Assembly (NCBI RefSeq): GCF_003315595.1
Contig: NZ_QNQU01000013.1
Coordinates: 62,001 to 126,000 of the forward strand
Direction of reading: 5' to 3'
DNA length: 64,000 nucleotides
Source: Pedobacter miscanthi
GTDB taxonomy: Bacteria > Bacteroidota > Bacteroidia > Sphingobacteriales > Sphingobacteriaceae
In this document: positions 17,876 to 25,900 of the stretch, in pieces
Layout: every line of letters starts with the position of its first letter
Numbering within the stretch: the first letter of the stretch is position 1
Made by a program: the position numbers and the translations under genes
The notes under the pieces: generated by a model
What the model saw: only the letters and a program-made list of their open reading frames with translations
Database searches by the model: none
Told to the model about the DNA's origin: nothing

Positions 17876-18965
17876 CGGGTTTCCTTCTGGGTTTTTTCCT
17901 TTTTTTCCACCAGATGATAAAACCGGTTACGGGCAAACTTGCTGCGATTAACGCTGCCAGGAAAGAAACAATTTTGTTGGGTAACCCCAATAAACGGCCG
18001 GTATGCAGGTCGTAATTGGTGGCTTCAATCAGGTCGGCACCATTAAAATTTTTGTATAATTTGGCCCTGAGCATTACTCCGGTAGCTTCATCGTAGAAAA
18101 AAGTATTCTGGTTTCGTGCCCAGCGGTATGGGTAAATCATCCGTAAACGCAATTCGCCTTTTCCACGTAACGAAAAATTGGTAGAAACAGCACCTGGATA
18201 TTTGATTTTAGCCTCGGTATAAATTTTATCATAACGCAGGGGAACAGAATCGATCTGTATTGGTTTTGCCATCACAACCGCTTTCCCCTGCCCTAATTTA
18301 CTTCCTGTAAAAGCACTCGCGAAGTTTTTCACTCCTTTAAAGGCAAAATACAAGCCGCTTAAAGCAGTAACCAAAAGTACAATGGAAGCATAAAAGCCCA
18401 GTACATTATGCAAGTCGTAATTTAGGCGTTTAAACGAAGCTTTCCTTTTAATGGTTAACGATTGTTTAAGTAAACGCATTTGCCCCGGAAACCAGAGTAT
18501 CAGCCCGGTAATGAGCATGATTACAAAAATAACCACCGACCATTGCATGATAAACTCTCCCGTTTTGCCCAGTAACAATGAGATATGGATATGCTCTACC
18601 ACTTCTAGCCAGTCTTCCGTTCCTTTTTTTACCAGAGTGGCATCGTAGGGATTAAAATAATAAACTGCAGCTTTTTTGGTGGTAATTTCTACCGTTGCAT
18701 TGGGTATGGCATCTTCAATCCGGATCAATCTTAACTGATCTTTTGGAGATAGTTTTTCAAAGTTTGAGATGATCTTTTCCAAGCCTACAAAAGGTTTCTG
18801 CTGAACAGCTACGTACCGGAAATCTTTTTGAGTAAAATCCCTGATTTCTTCTTCGAATATGTAAAGTGCACCGGTAATGCTGATGATCATCACCACCAAA
18901 CCAGTCGCTAAACCCAACCAAAGGTGAATATTTCTGACGGCATTCTTAAATTTTCTGTTTTTCAT
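17850..18965 (-). CDS. PepSY-associated transmembrane protein
   Basis: 371 residues. The start NIHLWLGLATGLVVMIISITG contains the first membrane helix and the typical opening of PepSY_TM proteins. Further helices lie near 140-160 (WSVVIFVIMLITGLILW), 188-210 and 335-355, and the C-terminus is basic (WWKKRKKPRRK). Family members are often linked to iron or siderophore metabolism, such as membrane ferric reductases. No TonB receptor or iron gene is adjacent here, so that role is only a family-level expectation. It overlaps the SRPBCC gene tail to tail. Confidence 0.87.
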   Translation of the reverse strand: MKNRKFKNAVRNIHLWLGLATGLVVMIISITGALYIFEEEIRDFTQKDFRYVAVQQKPFVGLEKIISNFEKLSPKDQLRLIRIEDAIPNATVEITTKKAAVYYFNPYDATLVKKGTEDWLEVVEHIHISLLLGKTGEFIMQWSVVIFVIMLITGLILWFPGQMRLLKQSLTIKRKASFKRLNYDLHNVLGFYASIVLLVTALSGLYFAFKGVKNFASAFTGSKLGQGKAVVMAKPIQIDSVPLRYDKIYTEAKIKYPGAVSTNFSLRGKGELRLRMIYPYRWARNQNTFFYDEATGVMLRAKLYKNFNGADLIEATNYDLHTGRLLGLPNKIVSFLAALIAASLPVTGFIIWWKKRKKPRRKPAITVRHRP

Positions 18966-19205
18966 CGGTTAAGCATTAATATTTAAAAAAATAACCGGTA
19001 AAGGTTTAAGCATGGAAATTAACCGCAATAATGGCTTCATGAAGCTTTAAAATTTCCGCAAAGCTAACATTATTTAGACTCGTTAAGAATAATAACATAA
19101 AAAAGATACAGATCATAATAGCTTTTTGTACATTTTGAAATAAAATAAAGCCAGAAGCCGATTTTATTTGATATTTGTTCCGAACCGCATAGAAATTAAA
19201 TTAAA

Positions 19206-19997
19206 ATGGCAGAGATAAAAATGAATTATGCACTGGTAACCGGAGCCAGTAAAGGCATTGGTAAATCGATGGCAATTGCTTTAGCTCAAAGAAAAATTAA
19301 TTTACTGCTTGTTGCACGCTCGGCTGATGAACTTGGCAATCTGCAAACCGTAATTAAACACCAGTACAGTGTTGAGGTGGATATTCTCCCAATTGATCTC
19401 AGTAATACCGATGCACCCAAAACGATATTGGATTGGGTAAACAACAAAGGTTATCATATTCATATCGTGATTAACAATGCCGGTTATGGTTTGTGGGGCA
19501 AATTTGCCGAACTGGATTTAACAGCCCAGCTGGAAATGTGCCAGCTAAACATGAATACCGTTACTTCGCTGTGCCATTTGTTGCTGCCGTCACTTTTAAA
19601 AGCCGAGAAGGCCTATATCCTAAACGTTTCGAGCACCGCAGCTTACCAGGCTGTGCCTACGCTTGCCGTTTATTCGGCTACAAAAGCTTATGTTTTGTCG
19701 TTTACAAGGGCATTGCGCTTCGAACTTAAAAACACCGGGGTTTCGGTTAGCTGTTTAAGTCCGGGGCCGGTTGATACAGGTTTTGCTAGTCGTGCGGGTT
19801 TAGATGCTTTTAGTAAAATGGCCGAAAAATTTAACATGCAACCCGATGAAGTAGCCGAAATTGCGATTAAAGGTATGTTTGCCAAAAAATCAGAAATTAT
19901 CCCGGGTTTTACCAATATCATCAGTGTATATGCAAACCGGATTTTGCCAAAGGGATTTATTGAAAAAATGGCTGCAGGGATTTATAAAACGAAGTGA
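19206..19997 (+). CDS. SDR-family NAD(P)-dependent oxidoreductase
   Basis: 263 residues. The glycine-rich cofactor motif TGASKGIGKS lies near residue 12, then INNAGYG near 93, the catalytic Ser in LNVSSTAAY and YSATKAYVLSF with Tyr/Lys near 158-162. SCLSPGPVDTGF and a C-terminal hydrophobic tail resemble the DltE/YqjQ-type group of SDRs acting on lipidic or unknown carbonyls. It is a single gene; its 3' flank runs directly into the 99-bp tandem repeat array. The substrate is not predictable. Confidence 0.88.
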   Translation: MAEIKMNYALVTGASKGIGKSMAIALAQRKINLLLVARSADELGNLQTVIKHQYSVEVDILPIDLSNTDAPKTILDWVNNKGYHIHIVINNAGYGLWGKFAELDLTAQLEMCQLNMNTVTSLCHLLLPSLLKAEKAYILNVSSTAAYQAVPTLAVYSATKAYVLSFTRALRFELKNTGVSVSCLSPGPVDTGFASRAGLDAFSKMAEKFNMQPDEVAEIAIKGMFAKKSEIIPGFTNIISVYANRILPKGFIEKMAAGIYKTK

Positions 19998-20052
19998 GAT
20001 GGAAAATGTGAGATGGAAAATGGAATTAATAACCAATTTCAAATCAAGAACA

Positions 20053-20447
20053 CTTACTTTGACAATCTTTTGAAATTATACCTGTAAGATTGTTAAGGTT
20101 TAGGTTAATTTCTATTAACATCCAATGACCAATTTTCAATGATCAAGAAAGCTTACTTTGACAATCTTTTAGCATCATGCCTTTAAGATTGTCAAAGTTT
20201 AGGTTAATTTCTATTAAATCCAATGACAAATTTTCAATGATCAGGAACACTTACTTTCACAATCTCTTAGCATTATGCCTGTAGATTGTCAAAGTTTAGG
20301 TTATTTTCTATTAACATCCAATGACCAATTTTCAATGATCAAAGAATACTTACTTCGACAATCTCTTAGCATTATGCCTTTAAGATTGTCAAAGTTTAGG
20401 ATAATTTCTATTAGTATCCAATGACCAATTTTCAATGATCAAGAACA
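20053..20447. repeat. Tandem array of four 98-99-bp units, each with an inverted repeat
   Basis: Units begin at 20053, 20152, 20250 and 20349 with CTTACTTTGACAATC or a near match and end with CAATGACCAATTTTCAATG followed by ATCAAGAAC. A partial unit end precedes the array at about 20031 and a partial unit start follows it. Within a unit, CTTTGACAATCTT pairs with AAGATTGTCAAAG (13 bp, for example 20156-20168 with 20185-20197), giving a hairpin. Copies differ by substitutions and one-base indels. The array is noncoding and lies between an SDR gene and the leader-PhyH region. Confidence 0.85.
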
Positions 20448-20455
20448 CTTAAAAA

Positions 20456-20570
20456 CGTCATCTCGACTGAAGCGCAGCGAAACGGAGAGATCTAAATCAA
20501 AAGTTTTTCACAGATTTAGCTTCGCTGAGCCTGCGGTTCTCTCTTTTGTTACACCTTGCTCGAAATATCG
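20456..20570. repeat. Degenerate copy of a dispersed CGTCATCTCGA...TCGAAATGACG element
   Basis: Begins CGTCATCTCGACTGAAGCG, contains CGGAGAGATCTA and GCTTCGCTGAGCCTGCGG, and ends near GCTCGAAATATCGG. Better copies are at 44919-45004 and 55023-55130. It directly follows the 99-bp tandem array. The termini are inverted repeats in the good copies, so this resembles a miniature palindromic element with no coding capacity. Confidence 0.65.
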
Positions 20571-20673
20571 GTACGAGGGTGGTATTTATAAAATCAGCCC
20601 CATTAATAACAACGAATCAAACCTAAGCTATTCGCCCACAAAAAAATATTTTAAAATATTTTAAATAAAATTC

Positions 20674-20702
20674 TTTGGAATATTAAAAATATGTTACGTT
20701 TG
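20674..20702 (+). promoter_or_regulatory. Promoter of the Cys-run leader ORF and PhyH operon
   Basis: A -33 TTTG (20674-20677) and an exact TAnnTTTG -7 box, TACGTTTG (20695-20702), are separated by 17 bp. Transcription would start near 20708, about 20 nt before the ATG of the 26-codon ORF and about 150 nt before the PhyH start. That places the short ORF inside the 5' leader of the operon. Confidence 0.65.
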
Positions 20703-20729
20703 TATTAAATACTACTAATTCTATAGACT

Positions 20730-20810
20730 ATGTCGAATAAAACTAATTTGTTTTATTTTCTTTCAGCACCGAACCACTCGCCCATGCGAATGTGCTGTTG
20801 TTGCGCATAA
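20730..20810 (+). CDS. Putative 26-residue leader peptide ending in a run of four cysteines
   Basis: ATG at 20730, TAA at 20808-20810. The product begins MSNKTNLFYF, continues with SAPNHSP and ends MRMCCCCA; the four Cys codons are TGC TGT TGT TGC. It begins about 20 nt after a consensus promoter and ends 48 nt before the PhyH ATG. A short ORF with a run of one amino acid in a 5' leader is the classic form of an attenuation or translation-sensing peptide, here for cysteine. Alternatively it could be a tiny metal-binding peptide. No clear terminator hairpin was found between it and PhyH, so the mechanism is open. Confidence 0.55.
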   Translation: MSNKTNLFYFLSAPNHSPMRMCCCCA

Positions 20811-20858
20811 CTCTACCCTCAAATTATTCTTTTTTCCTAAACCTTTAATTTATTTACA

Positions 20859-21665
20859 ATGGCCACATCGTATCCAACCTTTACCCTATCCGATCAGTTA
20901 ACCGGGCAACAACTTGATTTTTTTAATACCCATGGTTTTATTCATTTCAAAAATTTTATTAAACCCGAAACCGTTTCATCCATCATAGACGCCTCTAAAG
21001 AGGTAGAAAAAAAGTGGATCGAACAAGATATCAAAAAAATAAATGGCGTGCCCATTAAATACGGAAAAGACCTGGATGGCTCGCCGATTGTGCAACGTTT
21101 TGCCTTTCTTAACCAGCAGCATCAAACCTTAAGCGGGTTGCTGCTAGATCCGCGTTTTAATGCATTGCTTCAACTGGCTGGTGATGGAGCACGCCTGGGT
21201 ACCGAAGAAAAAGACGGTATGGTATTTAACCATTACATTAATGGCCCGGACAGCAAATTCAGTAAAATGGGCTGGCATACAGATGGTTTACGCGATATTT
21301 TTTATGGCACTAAATTAAACCCAATGTTGAATGTAGGCATTCATTTAAGCACACTAAAACCTGAGAATGGTGGTTTAAAAATTATACCGGGTACCCATAA
21401 ACAAAGCATTTACCAGATGCTGTTCCGCAAGAAATATTTTCTGGATAATAAACCTGATGCTGATGAAGTATCGATATTGCCCGAAGCAGGAGATTTAACC
21501 ATACATGATGGCAGGTTGTGGCACAGGGTGGCAGAATCGGCTGTACGTGGAGAAGAAAGCAGGCGCCGTGTAATTTATATCCCGATTATTGCCGGTAAGT
21601 ATGCACCAAAAAATGAGAATAGTCCGACTGTGTTTTACCAGCGTTTTGCAGGGATTGTAAAATAA
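20859..21665 (+). CDS. Phytanoyl-CoA dioxygenase (PhyH) family protein
   Basis: 268 residues of an Fe(II)/2-oxoglutarate-dependent oxygenase. The metal-binding HxD is in GWHTDGLRD (about residue 140), and the distal His lies in HDGRLWHRVAE (about 215), followed by the arginine expected to hold 2-oxoglutarate (RRRVIYIP). EPRFNALLQLAGDG-type helices and NGGLKIIPGTHK are also typical of PhyH. It is first in a run with a CDP-alcohol phosphatidyltransferase and a GtrA protein. A lipid or glycolipid hydroxylation role fits these neighbours, while the Cys-run ORF upstream would instead hint at sulfur control. The substrate is unknown. Confidence 0.88.
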   Translation: MATSYPTFTLSDQLTGQQLDFFNTHGFIHFKNFIKPETVSSIIDASKEVEKKWIEQDIKKINGVPIKYGKDLDGSPIVQRFAFLNQQHQTLSGLLLDPRFNALLQLAGDGARLGTEEKDGMVFNHYINGPDSKFSKMGWHTDGLRDIFYGTKLNPMLNVGIHLSTLKPENGGLKIIPGTHKQSIYQMLFRKKYFLDNKPDADEVSILPEAGDLTIHDGRLWHRVAESAVRGEESRRRVIYIPIIAGKYAPKNENSPTVFYQRFAGIVK

Positions 21666-21669
21666 ATAT

Positions 21670-21822
21670 ATGTTATTTGTGTTAATATTCAGTTACCTGG
21701 TAAGATCGGGGAAGCTAAAGCGCATAACCGGTTATTCGAAGGGCTTACCCAGAAAAATTGGATTAAAATTTTACCGGCCGGGAACTGCGATACTATTTAG
21801 CGTAATACTGGTTGGGGTATAA
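21670..21822 (+). CDS. 50-codon ORF, possibly the displaced N-terminus of the next gene
   Basis: ATG 5 bp after the PhyH stop, TAA at 21820-21822. The product is basic and ends in a hydrophobic stretch (GTAILFSVILVGV). The following phosphatidyltransferase has no ATG at its expected beginning, only a TTG at 21812 inside this ORF. Removing one base from the GGGG run at 21814-21817 would join the two frames as ...ILVGYKREEN... This could be a genuine small gene, a natural frameshift, or a sequencing error. Confidence 0.4.
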   Translation: MLFVLIFSYLVRSGKLKRITGYSKGLPRKIGLKFYRPGTAILFSVILVGV

Positions 21823-22513
21823 ACGGGAGGAAAACATTAAACAGCAGCAAGACCATACAAAAGGCAAAAGGGTATTTGCAGATCGGGAACGGACTAATAT
21901 TTTACGTAAAGGCGAACAAAGCCTGATCCTTTTTTTACTTAAAAAGGTTCCAAAATGGATTTCGCCAAATATCATGACGGGGATTGGAATGTTTGGTTCC
22001 ATCATTGTGTTTTCAGCATTTATTTTAGCCCATTTTTATGGCAGAAACTATTTATTGATCGGCATTTTAGGTTTTTTCGTTAACTGGCTCGGCGATTCGC
22101 TGGATGGACGGTTGGCTTATTACCGCGAAATACCCCGAAAATGGTATGGCTTTGCGCTCGATATTATCATGGATTGGCTCAGTATTATCCTGATTGGTTT
22201 TGGTTATTACTTTTATGCAGAAGGACTTACCCAAATTTTAGCTTTTATGTTTGTGGTGTTATATGGCTGGTCGATGATTATCAGTCAGATCAGGTATAAA
22301 ATAACCGGACATTATCAGATCGATTCAGGCATTTTAGGTCCAACAGAGCTACGTGTAATTATTTCATTGGTACTCGTGGCCGAAACATTATTTGAAGACA
22401 GTATTACTTATTTTGCAATTGCCATGGTAGCTTTATTACTCGTACTCAACACCATTGATACCTTAAAACTTTTAAAAGCCGGTGATGCGAAAGACAGGGA
22501 GGAAAAGGCATGA
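21812..22513 (+). CDS. CDP-alcohol phosphatidyltransferase-family membrane protein
   Basis: 233 residues if started at the TTG at 21812. Several membrane helices surround the family motif: GDSLDGRLAYY ... GFALDIIMD keeps DxxDG and GxxxDxxxD, but the usual AR after DG is AY here. The family transfers a phosphoalcohol from a CDP-activated donor in the membrane. The last four bases (ATGA) overlap the GtrA start, so the two are translationally coupled. The start is uncertain because of the possible frameshift with the 50-codon ORF upstream. Confidence 0.8.
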   Translation: MGYKREENIKQQQDHTKGKRVFADRERTNILRKGEQSLILFLLKKVPKWISPNIMTGIGMFGSIIVFSAFILAHFYGRNYLLIGILGFFVNWLGDSLDGRLAYYREIPRKWYGFALDIIMDWLSIILIGFGYYFYAEGLTQILAFMFVVLYGWSMIISQIRYKITGHYQIDSGILGPTELRVIISLVLVAETLFEDSITYFAIAMVALLLVLNTIDTLKLLKAGDAKDREEKA

Positions 22514-22977
22514 TCAGCTGGCAATCGGTAAAACTTTTTCTGAAAGCACAGGTATCGGCATTTTCGGGCGGTGTTACCGATTATGGATTAATGATCCTGT
22601 TAACCGAATGGCTCCACATCCATTTTACCATTTCCATTCTGATTTCAGGAACTATAGGCGGCATCGTTAACTTTTGCATTAACCGTTTCTGGGCTTTTAA
22701 AAACAACGAGGGCTACTGCAGTACTGCTACCGGGCAGTTAATCCGGTTTTTTGCGGTCGTTTTGGGCAGTATTTCATTAAAATCAGGCGGAACTTACCTT
22801 TTACACAGTACCATTAATCTGGATTATAAAATCGGAAGATTGTTGATTGATAGCATTGTTTCATACGGCTTTAATTATCCATTAATGAAATACTGGGTAT
22901 TTAAAATCAATGAAGCGAATGAATTTGATGATGAAGAGGAGTATTTTGATCCTATTGGCAGAGAACAAAGGATTTAA
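22510..22977 (+). CDS. GtrA-family membrane protein
   Basis: 155 residues with four hydrophobic segments (FSGGVTDYGLMILLTEW; HFTISILISGTIGGIVNF; IRFFAVVLGSISLKSG; and a last one near YGFNYPLMKYWVF), the GtrA/flippase-like fold. NFCINRFWAF and the closing FNYPLMKYWVF are characteristic. Members help move undecaprenyl- or lipid-linked sugars across the membrane. The start codon overlaps the phosphatidyltransferase stop (ATGA), which suggests a shared role in making or moving a polar lipid. The acidic C-terminal tail (EFDDEEEYFD) is cytoplasmic by prediction. Confidence 0.88.
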   Translation: MISWQSVKLFLKAQVSAFSGGVTDYGLMILLTEWLHIHFTISILISGTIGGIVNFCINRFWAFKNNEGYCSTATGQLIRFFAVVLGSISLKSGGTYLLHSTINLDYKIGRLLIDSIVSYGFNYPLMKYWVFKINEANEFDDEEEYFDPIGREQRI

Positions 22978-23199
22978 TTACTTTGCTACTATTTATTTAA
23001 TAAGGTTCCATTAATTACCCTATCAGATCTATCCGGCAAGCGCCTTTGCCCTGCACTTGTTAAAATAAAGCTATTTAAAGGATTAATTTCCCAACCGTAC
23101 GTTGATGATAGATGCAGCTATGTTTTTAATGAATAAAGGTAAAAAGAATGCCCGGCCCAAACGATGAAGCATAAAAACCGAACACCTTTGTTTACCTTA

Positions 23200-24291
23200 T
23201 CAGTTTAATATTGTTTTGGCATCGCCCACTTTATCATCATTTATCTTTTTGATGATTTCTTCGAATTTAAGTTGCTTCGCAATGTATTTATTCAATAAAT
23301 CGATTTGGTTTAACCCCCTGATCAAATTATGTTCGGGATATGTAGTTTTATAATAAATATCACCATTTAAAAAATCGGCAATAAACCTTACCGCCTGCAT
23401 GTAGATCATAAATTTACCGGCATAAATGAAAAACTGTTTTTCGGTGAAACTTAAAACCTGGTCCATTTCTTCCATATAACCTTTATGGATCGCGGCAAAT
23501 ACATCTTCCCTGATCGCAATTTTATTGAAATCGCGTTCTTCTTCGTTTGCTTCAGAAAGGTAGGTACGCATCATATCACCAACATCGCTGATAAAGTAGC
23601 CCGGCATTACCGTATCCAGATCGATCACACATAAACCAACGCCGCTTTCTACCTGTAACAGCACATTGCTGATTTTGGTATCATGATGTACCACACGTAG
23701 GCTCAAAGCACCACTGTCAACCATGTGGCCATATTGTTCTTCTATATCGTAATGCCTGATGATTTCGGATATGGCAAATTTCGCCTCGCCAATCCGTTCA
23801 TCACTGGCCTGCTCTAAAGCGGCTTTAAACTGCTCAATACGCAACGGGAGGTTATGGAAATCCTCGATGGTCGGTTTTAATTTCTTTACGTTGAAAGCGC
23901 ATAACATCCTTGTAAATTTACCAAACTGCTTTGCAGCGTGATAAGCCTGCTCCGGGTGGTGCACAAAATCAATAGAACAAGAATTTTCGACAAAAGGGAA
24001 AACCCGGTAAAAATGCTCGTTGAGCAGCACAAAATCATCGCCATTTGATGCAGGGATAGGTGCAACAAACAAATATTTGGGCGCTGTTTGGTCCAGGTAT
24101 TTTTTAATGGTTTCGATATTCTGGGCAATGTTTTGGGGCTGGCGGAATACCTCGGTATTTACCTCCTGCAAAATATAGGCTACTTCGTTGTTGTAAACTT
24201 TCCAGGTATGGTTAATCAAACCCGAGCCAAAAGGTTCAATTTTAAATTTTTCTACGTTAAGTCCATAAGCACCTAAGACTTCTTGAAACAT
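23200..24291 (-). CDS. APH-family sugar kinase (N-acetylhexosamine 1-kinase-like)
   Basis: 363 residues of the aminoglycoside-phosphotransferase fold. It opens with FGSGLINHTWKV (nucleotide loop), carries the catalytic loop VVHHDTKISNVLL (near residue 195) and the metal-binding DLDTVMPGY (near residue 218). The family includes anomeric kinases such as NahK, which phosphorylate GalNAc or GlcNAc at C1. The gene is downstream of GH109 and GH35 on the same strand, and that context supports a kinase for released N-acetylhexosamine. Substrate specificity is inferred. Confidence 0.83.
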   Translation of the reverse strand: MFQEVLGAYGLNVEKFKIEPFGSGLINHTWKVYNNEVAYILQEVNTEVFRQPQNIAQNIETIKKYLDQTAPKYLFVAPIPASNGDDFVLLNEHFYRVFPFVENSCSIDFVHHPEQAYHAAKQFGKFTRMLCAFNVKKLKPTIEDFHNLPLRIEQFKAALEQASDERIGEAKFAISEIIRHYDIEEQYGHMVDSGALSLRVVHHDTKISNVLLQVESGVGLCVIDLDTVMPGYFISDVGDMMRTYLSEANEEERDFNKIAIREDVFAAIHKGYMEEMDQVLSFTEKQFFIYAGKFMIYMQAVRFIADFLNGDIYYKTTYPEHNLIRGLNQIDLLNKYIAKQLKFEEIIKKINDDKVGDAKTILN

Positions 24292-24409
24292 AAGATGTTA
24301 ATATATTTGAATGAAAATTGTTCCAGGTTTGCCAACATTGATATCCCCGGATAAAGTTGCGTGTTAAAATATGCGGGGATGCTAAAAAAAGCACCACCCG
24401 CAACCGAGA

Positions 24410-25762
24410 CTAAAAGCCGCTATCGTCTAAAGCGAAAGTATTTTTACGGTCTTTCCATTTCCCTTTGGTAAAATCAGGGAATTTTTGTGGCATATTCCCT
24501 TCTTTTAACGATTTGGTAGAAAGTGGCGTAATCACGCTCATGGTAACCGAATCGTATACATCAATTGGAGTTTGCTTTTTCTGTTTTACCGACTGGATAA
24601 ATGCATTAAATACGAACCAATCCATACCGCCATGACCGGCACCTACAGCTTCTGTTTCATATTTTTTCCAAAGCGGGTGATCGTATTTATCGAACCACTC
24701 TTTAGCAGGATCCCAAACATCGTCTTTTTTCGATTTATGATCGATATAAACCGATTTGTTTACGTCCATCCAAAGTCCTTTTGTTCCCTGTACCCTGAAA
24801 CCGATAGAATAAGGGCGTGGCAAGTGTGTATCGTGACTTAACATAACGGTTTCGCCGTTCGCGCAGTTAATCATTGTGGTGGTTACATCACCATTTTTAT
24901 AATTGATTTTAGCATTGGGATGCCCCGGCGACATTTCTTCTACATAAGCAGCCAAACCTTTGGCTTTTGAGCTAAAAGATACCAAACTGGTAAAGCGGTT
25001 ACCCCGGTTAATATCAGCATATTGCATTAACGGACCAACACCGTGGGTTGGATACAGATCGCCATCCTGATCGATATTGAACTGTGTACGCCATTGCGCC
25101 TCACTTAAAGCTTTTGGTCCGTACTCTACCCCACCGCCATAATAATCTTTACCGTTGTTAAAAAGTACGTTGCGCAAATTATGCTGATACCCACCTTCGA
25201 GGTGTATTAATTCGCCAAAAAGGCCTTGTCTAACCATATTTAATGCAGCCATTACATCCCTGCGGTAACAAACGTTCTCCAGGGTCATGTATGGCATGCC
25301 CGTTTTTTCTGATGTATTAACAATATCCCAGTGGTCCTGCACCGTTAAACCTGCAATTACTTCGCAGCCTACGTATTTACCGGCTTTCATGGCATCAACC
25401 GCCTGATCGCGGTGAAACTGCCATGGTGTAGCAATAATTACTGCATCTATATCTTTACGCTCGATTAGTTTTTTATAGGCATCTACCCCTCCGGTATATT
25501 CGGTTGGAGCAGGTTTGCCTTTTTTAGCGAGAAAAGAGCGGCATACTTTAAGCGAACTTTCCTGTGTATCGCAGATGGCCACAATTTCTACATCATCCCT
25601 TAAGGCACCTTCTGAAATATGGCTCATGCCACGCGCACCCACGCCTATGTACCCTAATCTTACCTTTGCATTATCAGATGATGCAAATAAACTTCCGGTA
25701 GGCAGGATGGTTAAACCTGCTGCCGTAAATGCGCCATTTTTAATAAAATCTCTACGTTCCAT
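24410..25762 (-). CDS. Gfo/Idh/MocA-type glycosidase, GH109-like (alpha-N-acetylgalactosaminidase family)
   Basis: 450 residues. A twin-arginine signal (MERRDFIKNGAFTAAGL) precedes a Rossmann domain (VRLGYIGVGARG, about 36-47) that would bind NAD, then a catalytic alpha/beta domain with GGYQHNLRN (about 190) and YPTHGVGPLMQY (about 230). The length, Tat signal and these blocks match GH109 enzymes, which cleave alpha-GalNAc through an NAD-dependent redox mechanism. Export by Tat fits a cofactor-carrying periplasmic enzyme. It lies between GH35 and the sugar-kinase gene. Confidence 0.85.
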   Translation of the reverse strand: MERRDFIKNGAFTAAGLTILPTGSLFASSDNAKVRLGYIGVGARGMSHISEGALRDDVEIVAICDTQESSLKVCRSFLAKKGKPAPTEYTGGVDAYKKLIERKDIDAVIIATPWQFHRDQAVDAMKAGKYVGCEVIAGLTVQDHWDIVNTSEKTGMPYMTLENVCYRRDVMAALNMVRQGLFGELIHLEGGYQHNLRNVLFNNGKDYYGGGVEYGPKALSEAQWRTQFNIDQDGDLYPTHGVGPLMQYADINRGNRFTSLVSFSSKAKGLAAYVEEMSPGHPNAKINYKNGDVTTTMINCANGETVMLSHDTHLPRPYSIGFRVQGTKGLWMDVNKSVYIDHKSKKDDVWDPAKEWFDKYDHPLWKKYETEAVGAGHGGMDWFVFNAFIQSVKQKKQTPIDVYDSVTMSVITPLSTKSLKEGNMPQKFPDFTKGKWKDRKNTFALDDSGF

Positions 25763-25900
25763 TTGTGTTGTTTAATATTTAATGTTTAGTTGTTAATTGA
25801 TCCGTTATTTTTCTCTGAACAAACGTTTTACTAGCTATTATTTCGCCCTTTTTATGCACCAAAACAAATTCATATACAGCGTATTACAGGACTATTATTT

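Noticed and set aside
19034..19045. GCTTCATGAAGC palindrome upstream of the PepSY and SDR genes
   Set aside because: A 12-bp palindrome without an adjacent promoter box or second copy in the window; too weak to call an operator.
20053..20447. CRISPR-like array
   Set aside because: The units are 99 bp, repeated over their full length with no unique spacers, and no cas genes are in the window.
20674..20858. Known riboswitch in the PhyH leader
   Set aside because: No SAM, cobalamin or other conserved riboswitch core was recognised; the leader is short and its only clear feature is the Cys-run ORF.
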